Shown here piece by piece: positions 1 to 8,416 of a DNA stretch of 64,000 nucleotides. Every line of letters starts with the position of its first letter. Position 1 is the stretch's first letter. Origin of the DNA: an uncultured Eubacteriales bacterium (GTDB taxonomy: Bacteria > Bacillota > Clostridia > Oscillospirales > CAG-382); NCBI GenBank assembly GCA_934479825.1, contig CAKSOW010000002.1, positions 62,001-126,000 on the forward strand, read 5' to 3'. A model generated the notes under the pieces. The model was not told the origin of the DNA. It ran no database searches and saw nothing but the letters and a program-made list of their open reading frames with translations. The position numbers and the translations under genes were made by a program.

Positions 1-1
1 A

Positions 2-292
2 TACTTTGATTACGACAAGTGGATGACTGTTTTTGAAGAAACCGGAATTGACGTTGATTTTTATGCAACGCGCACTTTTTCGTTTGATGAATCGCTCCCG
101 TGGGATCACATTGACTGCGGTGTGAGCAAAAAATTCCTTCTTGCCGAAGCAAAACGCGCGCTTGACGGTGAGACTACGCCTGACTGCTTGACCAAATGTT
201 CCGCCTGCGGTGCGGCCAAATTCGGCGCGACGCTCTGCACCAAGCGGTGTATTGACCCAGTCAAAGCAGAGGAAAGTACAAAAACGGAGTGA
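2..292 (+). CDS. C-terminal end of a B12-binding radical SAM protein (TIGR03960-like), partial
   Basis: The reading frame is open from the window edge, so only the last 96 residues are present. This tail carries a cysteine cluster (CSACGAAKFGATLC followed by CTKRC), which suggests a metal or Fe-S site. The identification rests mainly on the neighbour at 723-1361, a DUF2344 protein; in Clostridia that family is encoded just downstream of, or fused to, a TIGR03960-type B12-binding radical SAM protein. The catalytic domains lie outside the window. The role of the pair is not established. Confidence 0.6.
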   Translation, partial: YFDYDKWMTVFEETGIDVDFYATRTFSFDESLPWDHIDCGVSKKFLLAEAKRALDGETTPDCLTKCSACGAAKFGATLCTKRCIDPVKAEESTKTE

Positions 293-297
293 CGGAT

Positions 298-690
298 ATG
301 GAAAAAATCTGGAAAGACCTGTATCAGGCGGCCAAAGCTGTACAGAATAACCGCGAAATCTCTGCGCACGTAAGTGCCGGTTGTGTGGCGGCCGCCATTG
401 AATCGGCGTCCGGGAACATATACACGGGCGTTTGCATCGACACGGCAAGCACACTTGGCATTTGCGCCGAACGAAATGCGCTTTTTCATATGATCACCTG
501 CGGCGAAAACAGTTTCCGGCGCGTACTTTGCATTATGCCGGACGGGAAAACGGGTGCGCCATGCGGTGCCTGCCGCGAATTCATGGTTCAGCTCATGGAA
601 AAAGAAAGCAAAAGCGTGGAAATCATGTTGGATTATGAAACCGGCAGAATCGCAACGCTTGGGGAATTGACACCGGAATGGTGGATTTGA
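298..690 (+). CDS. Cytidine deaminase family protein
   Basis: A 130-residue zinc-dependent deaminase of the small cytidine/blasticidin-S deaminase type, expected to hydrolyse the amino group of cytidine or a related nucleoside in the cytoplasm. Zinc ligands are visible: Cys56 in the CAERNA motif with catalytic Glu58, and Cys89 and Cys92 in PCGACRE. ATG 298 is preferred because GGAG at 286-289 is well spaced from it; an in-frame GTG at 289 would overlap that Shine-Dalgarno site. The gene sits between the radical SAM protein and its DUF2344 partner, overlapping neither, and is probably co-transcribed. Substrate (cytidine or another nucleoside) cannot be read from sequence alone. Confidence 0.85.
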   Translation: MEKIWKDLYQAAKAVQNNREISAHVSAGCVAAAIESASGNIYTGVCIDTASTLGICAERNALFHMITCGENSFRRVLCIMPDGKTGAPCGACREFMVQLMEKESKSVEIMLDYETGRIATLGELTPEWWI

Positions 691-722
691 TTCCGCGTCT
701 TCGGTATTATGGGAGAAAATTC

Positions 723-1361
723 ATGCAAGATTATCGAATTACATTTTCAAAGACCGGAAGTCTGTCTTTCATTTCACACTTAGACTTCAATCACAGCTTT
801 ATCCGGATTCTCAAACGGGCAGGGCTCCCTTTACGCTACTCCGAGGGATTCAATCCGCGCCCGAAGATCGTATTCGGCCTTCCGCTCTCGGTGGGCATGG
901 AGGGCTGCAACGAAATTGTGGACATCTCTTTGACGGAAGATTTGACAAACGAAGAGGTTGAACGCCGTCTGAAAGAGGCTATGCCGCCCGACTTAGTGAT
1001 CAAGCGTGTGGAAACGCCGCTTATCAAGCTCAAATATATCGAGCTTGCCGAATATGAGGTATTTTTCCCGAATTTCAAAGCAGACGCGGCCGCCATTGAC
1101 GAAGTTTTAAAAAATCCGCCGCCGGTTCTCAAACACTCCAAATCCGGTGAAAAACTAACCGAGATTGCGCCTATGCTGCGCTCACACCGCGTAGAGACAA
1201 CCGATTCCGGCACACGTCTGTTTTTAACGCTCACGGCTTACGACAGCATGTACTTAAAGCCGGATTATGTGGTGGATTCTTTGAATGCAGCCGGCCTTGC
1301 ACTTCCCGAAGAATATACGGTGGCGCGCACGGCTATTCTCTTCAAGAACCCGGAAAAATAA
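723..1361 (+). CDS. DUF2344 / TIGR03936 radical SAM-associated protein
   Basis: A 212-residue protein of the DUF2344 family, recognised from the N-terminal pattern of a hydrophobic strand followed by FISHLD and, further on, GLPLRYSEGFNPRPKIVFGL. ATG 723 is chosen over an upstream in-frame ATG at 678 because GGGAG at 710-714 precedes it and the upstream ATG falls inside the deaminase gene. In Clostridia this family accompanies a B12-binding radical SAM protein, as it seems to here. Function is unknown; a role in RNA or ribosome modification has been guessed from context only. Confidence 0.8.
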   Translation: MQDYRITFSKTGSLSFISHLDFNHSFIRILKRAGLPLRYSEGFNPRPKIVFGLPLSVGMEGCNEIVDISLTEDLTNEEVERRLKEAMPPDLVIKRVETPLIKLKYIELAEYEVFFPNFKADAAAIDEVLKNPPPVLKHSKSGEKLTEIAPMLRSHRVETTDSGTRLFLTLTAYDSMYLKPDYVVDSLNAAGLALPEEYTVARTAILFKNPEK

Positions 1362-1389
1362 AAAACAGATAAATACAGAAGGCAGAATT

Positions 1390-3261
1390 ATGACAGAATA
1401 CAAAGCGCAGACCGTTGATGTAGCCGTCATCGGTGCAGGACATGCCGGTATTGAAGCTTCTCTTGCCGCCGCACGCATGGGCAACAAAACCGTACTTTTT
1501 ACTATCAACCTCGACGCGGTCGGCAACATGCCCTGCAATCCCTCCATCGGTGGCACGGGCAAAGGTCATCTGGTATACGAGATCGATGCGTTAGGCGGCG
1601 AAATGGGGCAGATTGCAGACAAAGTCTGCATGCAGAGCCGTATTCTCAACCGCGGCAAAGGGCCTGCCGTACACTCGCTTCGCATGCAGGCTGACCGCGC
1701 CAAATACCGGATCTTAATGAAACAGGTCGTCGAAAACACGCCGAACCTTTCTCTTGTACAGGCGGAAATTGTCGATTTGCGAAAGAAAGACGGCGCATGG
1801 GAGCTTGTCACGCGCTTAGGCGCTGTCTGGACGGCAAAAGCCGTGGTACTCAGCACCGGCACATATTTGAAAGGCAACATTATCGTAGGCGATGTCAGCT
1901 ATTCCGGAGGGCCGGACGGCATGTTCCCGGCCGGCAGTCTGTCCGACGCGCTGTTGAAACTCGATATTCCGTTAATGCGTTTCAAAACGGGAACTCCCGT
2001 AAGACTTCACGCCGACAGCATTGATTACACACACCTGGAAAAGCAAGAGGGAGACGAAAATCCGGAACATTTTTCGGCTCTCACCCAAGATTTTGAAAAG
2101 AACCTCGATCCGCTCCCCTGCTACATTGTCTACACCAACGAAAAAACGCATGAAATCATCCGCGCCAACATTCACCGCTCGCCGCTCTATTCCGGCATGA
2201 TCAAGGGAATCGGCCCGCGGTACTGTCCGAGCATTGAGGACAAGGTCATGCGTTTTGCCGACAAGAACCGCCATCAGCTCTTTATCGAACCGATGGGACG
2301 CGACACAAAAGAAGTCTATTTGCAGGGATTCAGCTCGTCGCTTCCCGAAGAAGTGCAATTGGAGATGTTACACTCCATTGAGGGGTTGGAGCATGCCGAA
2401 GTCATGCGTATCGGATACGCAATCGAATACGACTGCGTCAATCCGCTCGCCTTAAAGGCAAGTCTTGAATTCAAGGATCATGCCGGGCTTTTCGGCGCCG
2501 GTCAGTTCAACGGCACCAGCGGCTATGAAGAGGCAGCGGCACAAGGTCTTATCGCCGGAATCAACGCGGCGCTGTACGTTGCCGGAAAACCGGCCTTTAC
2601 CCTGACGCGTGATTCTTCCTATATCGGAACGCTCATTGACGACCTTGTCACCAAAGGGACCAACGAACCGTACCGCATTATGACCTCGCGCAGTGAATAC
2701 CGTCTGCTTTTGCGTCAAGACAATGCCGACCGCAGATTGACGCCGTTCGGGCACACGTTCGGTCTGATTGACGACCGGCGTTTTGCCGCCTTTACGGAAA
2801 AGTACCAAAAGGTAGACGCCGAGGTCGAACGCATCAAAAACACTTATCTTGCTCCAAGCGCGGCGCTTGACGATCTTTTGGAAAGTCACGGTTCTACGCC
2901 GGTACGCGACGGGGCTTGTTTGGCGGATCTTTTACGCCGTCCTGAGCTTGACTATGAGCTTCTTGCGCCGGTCGATCCTTCCCGCCCTGCTCTTTCACGC
3001 GAAGAAAAGAGAGATGCGGAAATCGAAATCAAATATGAGGGCTATATCAAGCGTCAGCTTCGCGAAGCTGAACGCTTTACCAAGCTTGAAAACAAAAAGC
3101 TGCCCAAAGACGCCGATTATTCTGCCATCCGCGGCATCCGTGCCGAAACCAAGCAAAAGCTGGAAAAATTCCGGCCGGAAAGCATCGGTCAGGCTTCGCG
3201 CATTTCCGGCGTAAGTCCGGCAGACATTCAGGTACTTATGATTTATTTCGGTATCGTTTGA
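1390..3261 (+). CDS. mnmG: tRNA uridine-34 5-carboxymethylaminomethyl modification enzyme MnmG (GidA)
   Basis: FAD-dependent subunit of the MnmE-MnmG complex that installs the carboxymethylaminomethyl group on wobble uridine 34 of certain tRNAs. The 623-residue length is normal. The N-terminal Rossmann motif GAGHAG is at residues 15-20, followed by the family signature PCNPSIGGTGKGHL near residue 48. The C-terminal helical domain ends with SGVSPADIQVLMIYFG. ATG 1390 is chosen because MTEYKAQ is the expected N-terminus. The frame runs further upstream but into the previous gene. mnmE and rsmG, common neighbours, are not adjacent. Confidence 0.97.
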   Translation: MTEYKAQTVDVAVIGAGHAGIEASLAAARMGNKTVLFTINLDAVGNMPCNPSIGGTGKGHLVYEIDALGGEMGQIADKVCMQSRILNRGKGPAVHSLRMQADRAKYRILMKQVVENTPNLSLVQAEIVDLRKKDGAWELVTRLGAVWTAKAVVLSTGTYLKGNIIVGDVSYSGGPDGMFPAGSLSDALLKLDIPLMRFKTGTPVRLHADSIDYTHLEKQEGDENPEHFSALTQDFEKNLDPLPCYIVYTNEKTHEIIRANIHRSPLYSGMIKGIGPRYCPSIEDKVMRFADKNRHQLFIEPMGRDTKEVYLQGFSSSLPEEVQLEMLHSIEGLEHAEVMRIGYAIEYDCVNPLALKASLEFKDHAGLFGAGQFNGTSGYEEAAAQGLIAGINAALYVAGKPAFTLTRDSSYIGTLIDDLVTKGTNEPYRIMTSRSEYRLLLRQDNADRRLTPFGHTFGLIDDRRFAAFTEKYQKVDAEVERIKNTYLAPSAALDDLLESHGSTPVRDGACLADLLRRPELDYELLAPVDPSRPALSREEKRDAEIEIKYEGYIKRQLREAERFTKLENKKLPKDADYSAIRGIRAETKQKLEKFRPESIGQASRISGVSPADIQVLMIYFGIV

Positions 3262-3292
3262 ACATACGAAAAGGCAAAGGGAAAGGAACGCC

Positions 3293-4156
3293 ATGGCAAA
3301 CGAAATCTTCAAAATCCGCACTTCCAATCCGCCGCCGCGCGAAACGGAGTTTATTCCGCACAGCCACCCGGAGCTTGAAATCGGTTATTTCAAAAGCGGA
3401 AGCGGCATTTATACCGTCAAAGGAAAACAGTATGAGATCCGGCCGGGCGACATTTTTCTTTTCAACAGCGACGAACTGCACAAAATCACCACCATCCGTG
3501 CCGGAACGCCTATGCAGACGCTTGCCATACTCTTTCAGCCGCGCCTTGCCTGGGATACGCTGACCGACGATTTTTCCGCCGATCTGCTTGCGGCTTTCCG
3601 AGCTTTCGGCGAACGTGCGGAGCACCGGATCGATAAGACAAATTCCATTTATGCGGAACTCGTTTCCTATATTTCCGAGATTGAAACGGAATGGAAAAAA
3701 CAAAAGCCTTTTTTTCGTAAAATCATCAAAAACCGCATGGCAGACTTTTTGGTTGCCCTTTCGCGTGCGTCCGAACAAGCGCCTGTCATTCACGAAGCCG
3801 ATGAGGCATTCCGCGACGTTCTGCCGCTTATTAACGCGTCTGTTGACAAAATTGAAGAGCATTTCTGCGAGGAAATGCGCATTCATGACTTAGCCGCAAG
3901 CTTTGGCATGTCACAAAACTATTTCACCTCCTGCTTTAAAAAAGTCAACGGTATTACTCCCAAAGCCTATATCAACTCCAAGCGCATTGATCTTGCCATA
4001 AAGCTTATCCGCACAACCGACAAGAGCATGCTTGACATTGCGACAAGCTGTGGCTTTAACAGCAGTACCAGTTTCAATAAGACGTTCACCAAGACTACCG
4101 GAAAAAAGCCCTTAGAATACCGGAAATCGGGGCGTTCGGGTAAGGCCGATGAATAA
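3293..4156 (+). CDS. AraC family transcriptional regulator with cupin sensor domain
   Basis: A 287-residue regulator. The N-terminal half is a cupin-like ligand domain (HSHPELEIGYFKSGSG, then GDIFLFNSDELH), typical of AraC regulators that sense sugars or related small molecules. The last ~100 residues contain two helix-turn-helix motifs, with the signature LDIATSCGFNSSTSFNKTF followed by TGKKPLEYR. ATG 3293 follows an AAAGGA site. Its last codons overlap the start of the next gene by 8 bp, so the two are translationally coupled. The regulated genes and the inducer are unknown; mnmG upstream is not a likely target. Confidence 0.9.
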   Translation: MANEIFKIRTSNPPPRETEFIPHSHPELEIGYFKSGSGIYTVKGKQYEIRPGDIFLFNSDELHKITTIRAGTPMQTLAILFQPRLAWDTLTDDFSADLLAAFRAFGERAEHRIDKTNSIYAELVSYISEIETEWKKQKPFFRKIIKNRMADFLVALSRASEQAPVIHEADEAFRDVLPLINASVDKIEEHFCEEMRIHDLAASFGMSQNYFTSCFKKVNGITPKAYINSKRIDLAIKLIRTTDKSMLDIATSCGFNSSTSFNKTFTKTTGKKPLEYRKSGRSGKADE

Positions 4157-5063
4157 CAGAAGTTTGCAGCCGTTTGCACAGATGTCCGGACTTCCGGAGC
4201 AGGCGGAACAGATCTGTCGGGAAACGCTTTTCCATATCGATGCGGAGGCACTTGCCGGCTCTTTTTTTGCCTGTCGGAGAGAGGCCGTGTCCCTTTTATC
4301 CAGCCAAGCCCCCGGCGCCCAGCTCGGCTATTTTCCGGACGGTTTTTATCCGGAGCACGCTTTTTTTGAACCAGCCAAGCGTCAGTTTGATACGGCGCAG
4401 ATCAATCGTAATACCGGATTTTTGGCAATACTTTTATCTTTTGCCGCACGCACATGGGAGATATATCGGGAATACTCTATTCCCGAAACCGTTTTTCGTT
4501 CTTCCATCGGGGAATTGGGAAAAGCGGCATGGGGTTTCTATAAGCAAAACGGCTTTTGGGGCATTTCCGATTATGTATGGTTAAACTGTTTCTTTCTTCC
4601 GGAGCTGTACACGGTCGGCGCACTGCAATTCAGGCTTTGTGCGTTTCCGTATGAGCGTTTTGATACAGGACACGGCATTTTGCACAAAAACGATCCGGTT
4701 GTCCAACTGCATGTGCCGGAGCATGCGGATCTCTCTGTCCCGTCGCTTGATTATGCCTACCGCGGTGCGTATGCTTTGTTTGGTATTCCCTATTTCTTGG
4801 CGGACAGTTGGCTTTTATATCCCCCGCACCGCGAAATGCTGTCGCCTGATTCTGCTATTCGCAGATTTATGGACGGTTTTGCTATCATCGAAACCGACGA
4901 AACCGACGATTATGAGGGGCTTTGGCGCATTTTCGGAAAGAAAGCGGATTACCGCACTGAGCCGCTTGCCTGCGATACCTCTTTGCAAAGAGCCTATGCT
5001 TTACGTGTAAAAGAGAACAAGCCGATCGGCAGTGCGGTCGGAATCCGTTATTACAAGCCGTAG
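4149..5063 (+). CDS. GNAT_C-type acyltransferase-like protein (NAT_N/GNAT_C family)
   Basis: A 304-residue protein without classical GNAT motifs in the first half. The second half resembles the GNAT-like C-terminal domain seen in gut Firmicutes: a block around LQFRLCAF, then VQLHVPEHADLSVPSLDYAY, then FLADSWLLYPPHREML with PDSAIRRF. This suggests an acyltransferase or an acyltransferase-derived sensor, with no known substrate. It overlaps the AraC gene by 8 bp, so the pair probably works together. The assignment comes from remembered family motifs and needs a profile search. Confidence 0.55.
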   Translation: MNNRSLQPFAQMSGLPEQAEQICRETLFHIDAEALAGSFFACRREAVSLLSSQAPGAQLGYFPDGFYPEHAFFEPAKRQFDTAQINRNTGFLAILLSFAARTWEIYREYSIPETVFRSSIGELGKAAWGFYKQNGFWGISDYVWLNCFFLPELYTVGALQFRLCAFPYERFDTGHGILHKNDPVVQLHVPEHADLSVPSLDYAYRGAYALFGIPYFLADSWLLYPPHREMLSPDSAIRRFMDGFAIIETDETDDYEGLWRIFGKKADYRTEPLACDTSLQRAYALRVKENKPIGSAVGIRYYKP

Positions 5064-5285
5064 ATTTCGATGAAACCGCTTACTTTTTTCTAAAAGCCCT
5101 GCTTTTTCCCATATATCTTCGCACATGGTTTTATGCCAAATCCAATTGTGCAAGTTTGACAAAGCTTGTTTAGTAAACTAAATTACACGTGGCAAATCTT
5201 GGTATATTTTTGTTATTTTTCACAAAAAAAGCGCATATAACGTCGAATTATTTAGAAATGTGTGAGATAAACTGTAAAAAAACTA

Positions 5286-5313
5286 TTGACAACCATGTTT
5301 TTTCTGATATAAT
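5286..5313 (+). promoter_or_regulatory. Sigma-A type promoter with extended -10 for the sigma-factor gene
   Basis: TTGACA at 5286-5291, a 16-bp spacer, and TATAAT at 5308-5313 preceded by TGA, giving an extended -10. The transcript would begin about 20 bp before the ATG at 5344. The remainder of the 280-bp gap (5064-5285) is AT-rich with no recognisable feature. Confidence 0.8.
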
Positions 5314-5343
5314 ATATAGTAGTAAAGAAAGAACGGAATCAGC

Positions 5344-5949
5344 ATGACCAAGTTTAATGACTCTGCCGCGCAGGGGAACAAAGACCTTGTAGAATCGCTT
5401 GCAAAGGCAGCGGACAAGGATAAGTTTGCGTTTGTCGAGCTTACCGGCATATTTTCTCCGTACATCAGTGCGCTTGCCCGTTCATTCAGACTTCCGGAAA
5501 GCGAATATGACGATCTGTGTCAGGTCGGACGAATTGCTTTATACCGGGCAGTCTGTTCCTATGACGAGCAGCGTTCTTCTTTTACGCCCTATGCCAAGGT
5601 TTGTATCAAAAATGCAATGACTTCGCTGATGCGTTCCTATACTGCCGGGAGCAGGCTTGCGGATGACGGCGTTTCGTTGGATGATCCGGAATCTGTCGGG
5701 GTATCCCCGGTTTCGGACAGCTCCGGGATGCCGGAAAATGTACTCATTGCCGAGGAATTTCTTCATGAACTGGAAAAGATCATGAAAGAAGAGCTTTCCG
5801 AGACAGAGCGGCAGGTTTTACGGTACAAGCTTTCGGGAATTGGCATTGCCGAAATTTCGGTACTGACCGGAAAAAAGGTAAAGTCAGTGGAAAACACGCT
5901 GTTTCGGGCGCGGAAAAAGTTACGCACACGGTTAAACGATTTTAATTAG
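5344..5949 (+). CDS. Sigma-70 family RNA polymerase sigma factor (SigH-like)
   Basis: A 201-residue sigma factor. Region 2 is visible around residues 45-100 (DDLCQVGRIALYRAVCSYDE, then FTPYAKVCIKNAM). Region 4 lies near residues 150-198 (LSETERQVLRYKL, then SVENTLFRARKKLRTRL). A Ser/Asp-rich linker joins them, and region 3 is absent or minimal, as in SigH/SpoIIAC-like and ECF factors. It has its own strong promoter and no anti-sigma gene next to it, unlike most ECF systems. The regulon is unknown. The downstream zinc-ribbon gene lies 145 bp away and may share the transcript. Confidence 0.88.
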   Translation: MTKFNDSAAQGNKDLVESLAKAADKDKFAFVELTGIFSPYISALARSFRLPESEYDDLCQVGRIALYRAVCSYDEQRSSFTPYAKVCIKNAMTSLMRSYTAGSRLADDGVSLDDPESVGVSPVSDSSGMPENVLIAEEFLHELEKIMKEELSETERQVLRYKLSGIGIAEISVLTGKKVKSVENTLFRARKKLRTRLNDFN

Positions 5950-6094
5950 CCAAGAACCGGCAGGAAGATTCCATTTGTACACTACGGCTTACGCCGTTCA
6001 ATATGCTTCTTCGTGGAACGATGCGAAAGCAGTATGGGTCGCACCCATACAGGAGCAAAATACTTTTTTATTACTCAAAGCGAGGGAAAGACAA

Positions 6095-6373
6095 ATGTAC
6101 GAAAACAAGACACTGATTTGTGAAGATTGCAAAAACGAATTCATCTTCACCGCAGAAGAGCAGGAATTCTATGCATCCAAGGGCTTCCAGAACGAGCCGA
6201 AGCGTTGCAAGGCTTGCCGCGATGCAAGAAAGAACGCTCAAAGACCGCAGAGAGAGTACTTCACCACCACTTGCGCAAGATGCGGCAAGGAAGCAAGAGT
6301 ACCTTTCCAGCCGACCAGTGACAGACCTGTATATTGCAGCGATTGCTTCGCAGCAATGAAGGAAGAACGGTAA
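6095..6373 (+). CDS. Small zinc-ribbon domain protein
   Basis: A 92-residue protein with four CxxC knuckles (Cys9/12, Cys38/41, Cys60/63, Cys81/84), enough for two zinc ribbons. The spacing and motif text (CEDCKNEFIFT, FQNEPKRCKACRDARK, CARCGKEARVPF, PVYCSDC) match a family common in Clostridia with no assigned role. ATG 6095 is chosen because GAGGGAAAG precedes it; the frame upstream to 5975 has no ribosome-binding site and looks non-coding. It is followed by a strong terminator. Confidence 0.85.
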   Translation: MYENKTLICEDCKNEFIFTAEEQEFYASKGFQNEPKRCKACRDARKNAQRPQREYFTTTCARCGKEARVPFQPTSDRPVYCSDCFAAMKEER

Positions 6374-6503
6374 TCAAGAACTTGCAAACTCGAATCAGGG
6401 TTTTCGTAGCTTGAATAATTCATACTTCCGTGTCCAACCGAAGTTTATTTTGCCTGATCCCCCGAATGAGTTTGGTCTCTGATACTACGCGGTTTGACCG
6501 CAC

Positions 6504-6537
6504 AAAAGCTCCTCACGCTACAGCGTGAGGAGCTTTT
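6504..6537. terminator. Perfect 15-bp stem terminator
   Basis: AAAAGCTCCTCACGC (6504-6518) and its exact complement (6523-6537) surround a 4-nt loop. The A-run and T-run at the ends allow termination on both strands, suiting the convergent genes on each side. The rest of the gene-free stretch 6374-6767 shows no convincing coding sequence or other signal. Confidence 0.85.
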
Positions 6538-6767
6538 CATTTCGGTTCAATCAAATATGCAGCAAATGTAAGCCTTATTCCCTTTTGAGTAGTGCCCCTT
6601 TCTCCGGCATAGGAATTCTCAACACAACGGCAAAAAGAACACATAAAATTGCGACAATCGGCGCGGACGGTACAGTCGGCTGCAAGCGACAAGCAACAAA
6701 TTTTTCCTGCTAAACAATGGAAACTTTTACAGTTTACTCGATTTCTCACAGTTTCACGAGGAGGAAA

Positions 6768-6983
6768 TTAATCATCCCGCCCTTTCCAAAAAGCAATAAT
6801 TAGTCCAACCAGCATTAAGAAAATAGTAGGGATAGACATCACAACAGAAATGGCAAAGTCATCACCAGGAAACAGCCGCCAAATCACTCCCCAGTAGGAA
6901 TTTGACATTACATCTGCTGTTGACAATAATGCGCCCGTTAAAAGCATAGCCGAGCCGATAATTGCATTTCGAATTTGTTTCAT
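6768..6983 (-). CDS. Small two-helix membrane protein, unknown function
   Basis: A 71-residue protein with two predicted membrane helices (roughly residues 7-25 and 43-66) and a charged tail KGRDD. AAGGAA lies 8 nt before ATG 6983, which supports real translation. It has no recognisable family. It starts only ~20 bp after the terminator of the ABC ATPase gene with no room for a normal promoter, so it probably depends on read-through. It could be a genuine small protein or chance; the ribosome-binding site and hydrophobic pattern favour real. Confidence 0.5.
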   Translation of the reverse strand: MKQIRNAIIGSAMLLTGALLSTADVMSNSYWGVIWRLFPGDDFAISVVMSIPTIFLMLVGLIIAFWKGRDD

Positions 6984-7004
6984 TTGAAAATTTCCTTTCG
7001 TGAT

Positions 7005-7038
7005 GTAAAAAAACAGCGGTTTGCTTCTGCAAACCGCT
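7005..7038 (-). terminator. Rho-independent terminator of the ABC ATPase gene
   Basis: AGCGGTTTGC (7015-7024) and GCAAACCGCT (7029-7038) form a 10-bp stem with a 4-nt loop. On the minus strand it is followed by GTTTTTTTAC. It lies 18 bp after the ATPase stop codon. Confidence 0.85.
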
Positions 7039-7055
7039 TTCTGATGATTTTTCTC

Positions 7056-8171
7056 TTAGTGAGCAATGCACTTTTCAGTTTCAATATCGAAGAAGTGTGC
7101 GTGCGTGATATCAAAGGCAACCTTAACAGTATCGCCGCTCTTTGCCTTGGAACGGGACGAAACACGTGCGATAAGGTTGGTTTCTTCGCCCATGGAGAGG
7201 TAGAGGTAGATTTCCGCGCCCATAAGCTCGGTAACATCGACCATTGCGTCTGCCGTCCAATCGGTAAGAGTGGAAAGATACATCGGTTCGTCATGGATGG
7301 CTTCCGGACGGATACCCATGATAACCTCCTTGCCTACATATTCCGCAAGAGCCGGGTTTTCAGCCTTTTCGGTCGGGAGCTTAAACTTGCAGCCGGCAAA
7401 CGAAACGTACATATCCGAACCTTCCTTGGAAAGTGTGGACTTGATGAAGTTCATCTGCGGTGTGCCGATAAAGCCGGCAACGAATACGTTGCAAGGCAGA
7501 TCGTAAAGATTCTGCGGCGTATCGACCTGCTGGATAAGACCATCTTTCATAACGACGATACGGGAAGCCATGGTCATAGCTTCGGTCTGGTCATGCGTTA
7601 CATAGATAAAGGTGGTGCCGAGACGTTTATGGAGCTTGGTAAGCTCGGTTCTCATGGCTGCACGGAGTTTTGCGTCCAAGTTGGAAAGCGGTTCGTCAAG
7701 AAGGAATACCTTCGGTTCACGGACGATTGCACGACCAAGCGCGACACGCTGTCTCTGACCGCCGGACAAAGCCTTCGGACGTCTGTCGAGTAAGTGCGAG
7801 ATATCAAGGATACGGCCTGCTTCTTCCACGCGGCGCTTGATTTCGTCTTTCGGCGTCTTGCGGAGTTTCAGACCGAACGCCATGTTTTCAAACACGGTCA
7901 TATGCGGATACAGAGCATAGTTCTGGAACACCATCGCGATATCTCTGTCTTTCGGGGCAACATCGTTGACGATGCGGTCGCCTATGTACAGTTCGCCTTC
8001 GGTGATCTCTTCAAGACCTGCGATCATACGAAGTGTGGTAGATTTACCGCAGCCGGAAGGTCCGACGAGAATGATAAATTCTTTGTCTTTGATTTCAAGG
8101 CAGAAATCGTTAACGGCCGTTACGCCGCCGGGATAACGCTTGAAAATGTGTTTTAAGCTTACACTTGCCAT
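7056..8171 (-). CDS. Sugar ABC transporter ATP-binding protein (UgpC/MsmX type)
   Basis: A 371-residue ATPase that energises carbohydrate-uptake ABC transporters (CUT1 class) at the cytoplasmic face. Walker A GPSGCGKST is at residues 37-45, then the signature LSGGQRQRVALGRA, Walker B VFLLDEPLSNLD, and the H-loop THDQTEA. A C-terminal TOBE/regulatory domain follows, beginning near QVDTPQNLY. ATG 8171 is preceded by GGGAGG at 8182-8187. No permease or binding-protein gene is nearby. It therefore fits the shared, multitask ATPase role described for MsmX in Bacillus subtilis. Confidence 0.93.
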   Translation of the reverse strand: MASVSLKHIFKRYPGGVTAVNDFCLEIKDKEFIILVGPSGCGKSTTLRMIAGLEEITEGELYIGDRIVNDVAPKDRDIAMVFQNYALYPHMTVFENMAFGLKLRKTPKDEIKRRVEEAGRILDISHLLDRRPKALSGGQRQRVALGRAIVREPKVFLLDEPLSNLDAKLRAAMRTELTKLHKRLGTTFIYVTHDQTEAMTMASRIVVMKDGLIQQVDTPQNLYDLPCNVFVAGFIGTPQMNFIKSTLSKEGSDMYVSFAGCKFKLPTEKAENPALAEYVGKEVIMGIRPEAIHDEPMYLSTLTDWTADAMVDVTELMGAEIYLYLSMGEETNLIARVSSRSKAKSGDTVKVAFDITHAHFFDIETEKCIAH

Positions 8172-8416
8172 TTTGTTTTTTCCTCCCAAAGAATAAACAT
8201 ACGTTGTTATATGTTTCTATCTAATCAAAGATACAGTCTTTTCTTTACATCCTATATAATAACAAATTTTTCGCAAAAAGAAAAGTGTTTTTGTACCCAA
8301 ATTTTTCTTCTCATATTTGTGCACATTTAACAAAAAACATTAAATTCGAGCGCATGGCAGAGAATTCAAGAGTTTTTTCGTTCTGTCAAATCGATATTTG
8401 TTACTTTTCCACAAAA

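Noticed and set aside
6537..6749. 70-codon minus-strand frame with several cysteines after the zinc-ribbon gene
   Set aside because: No ribosome-binding site, ends inside a terminator stem and shows no motif spacing like real zinc proteins.
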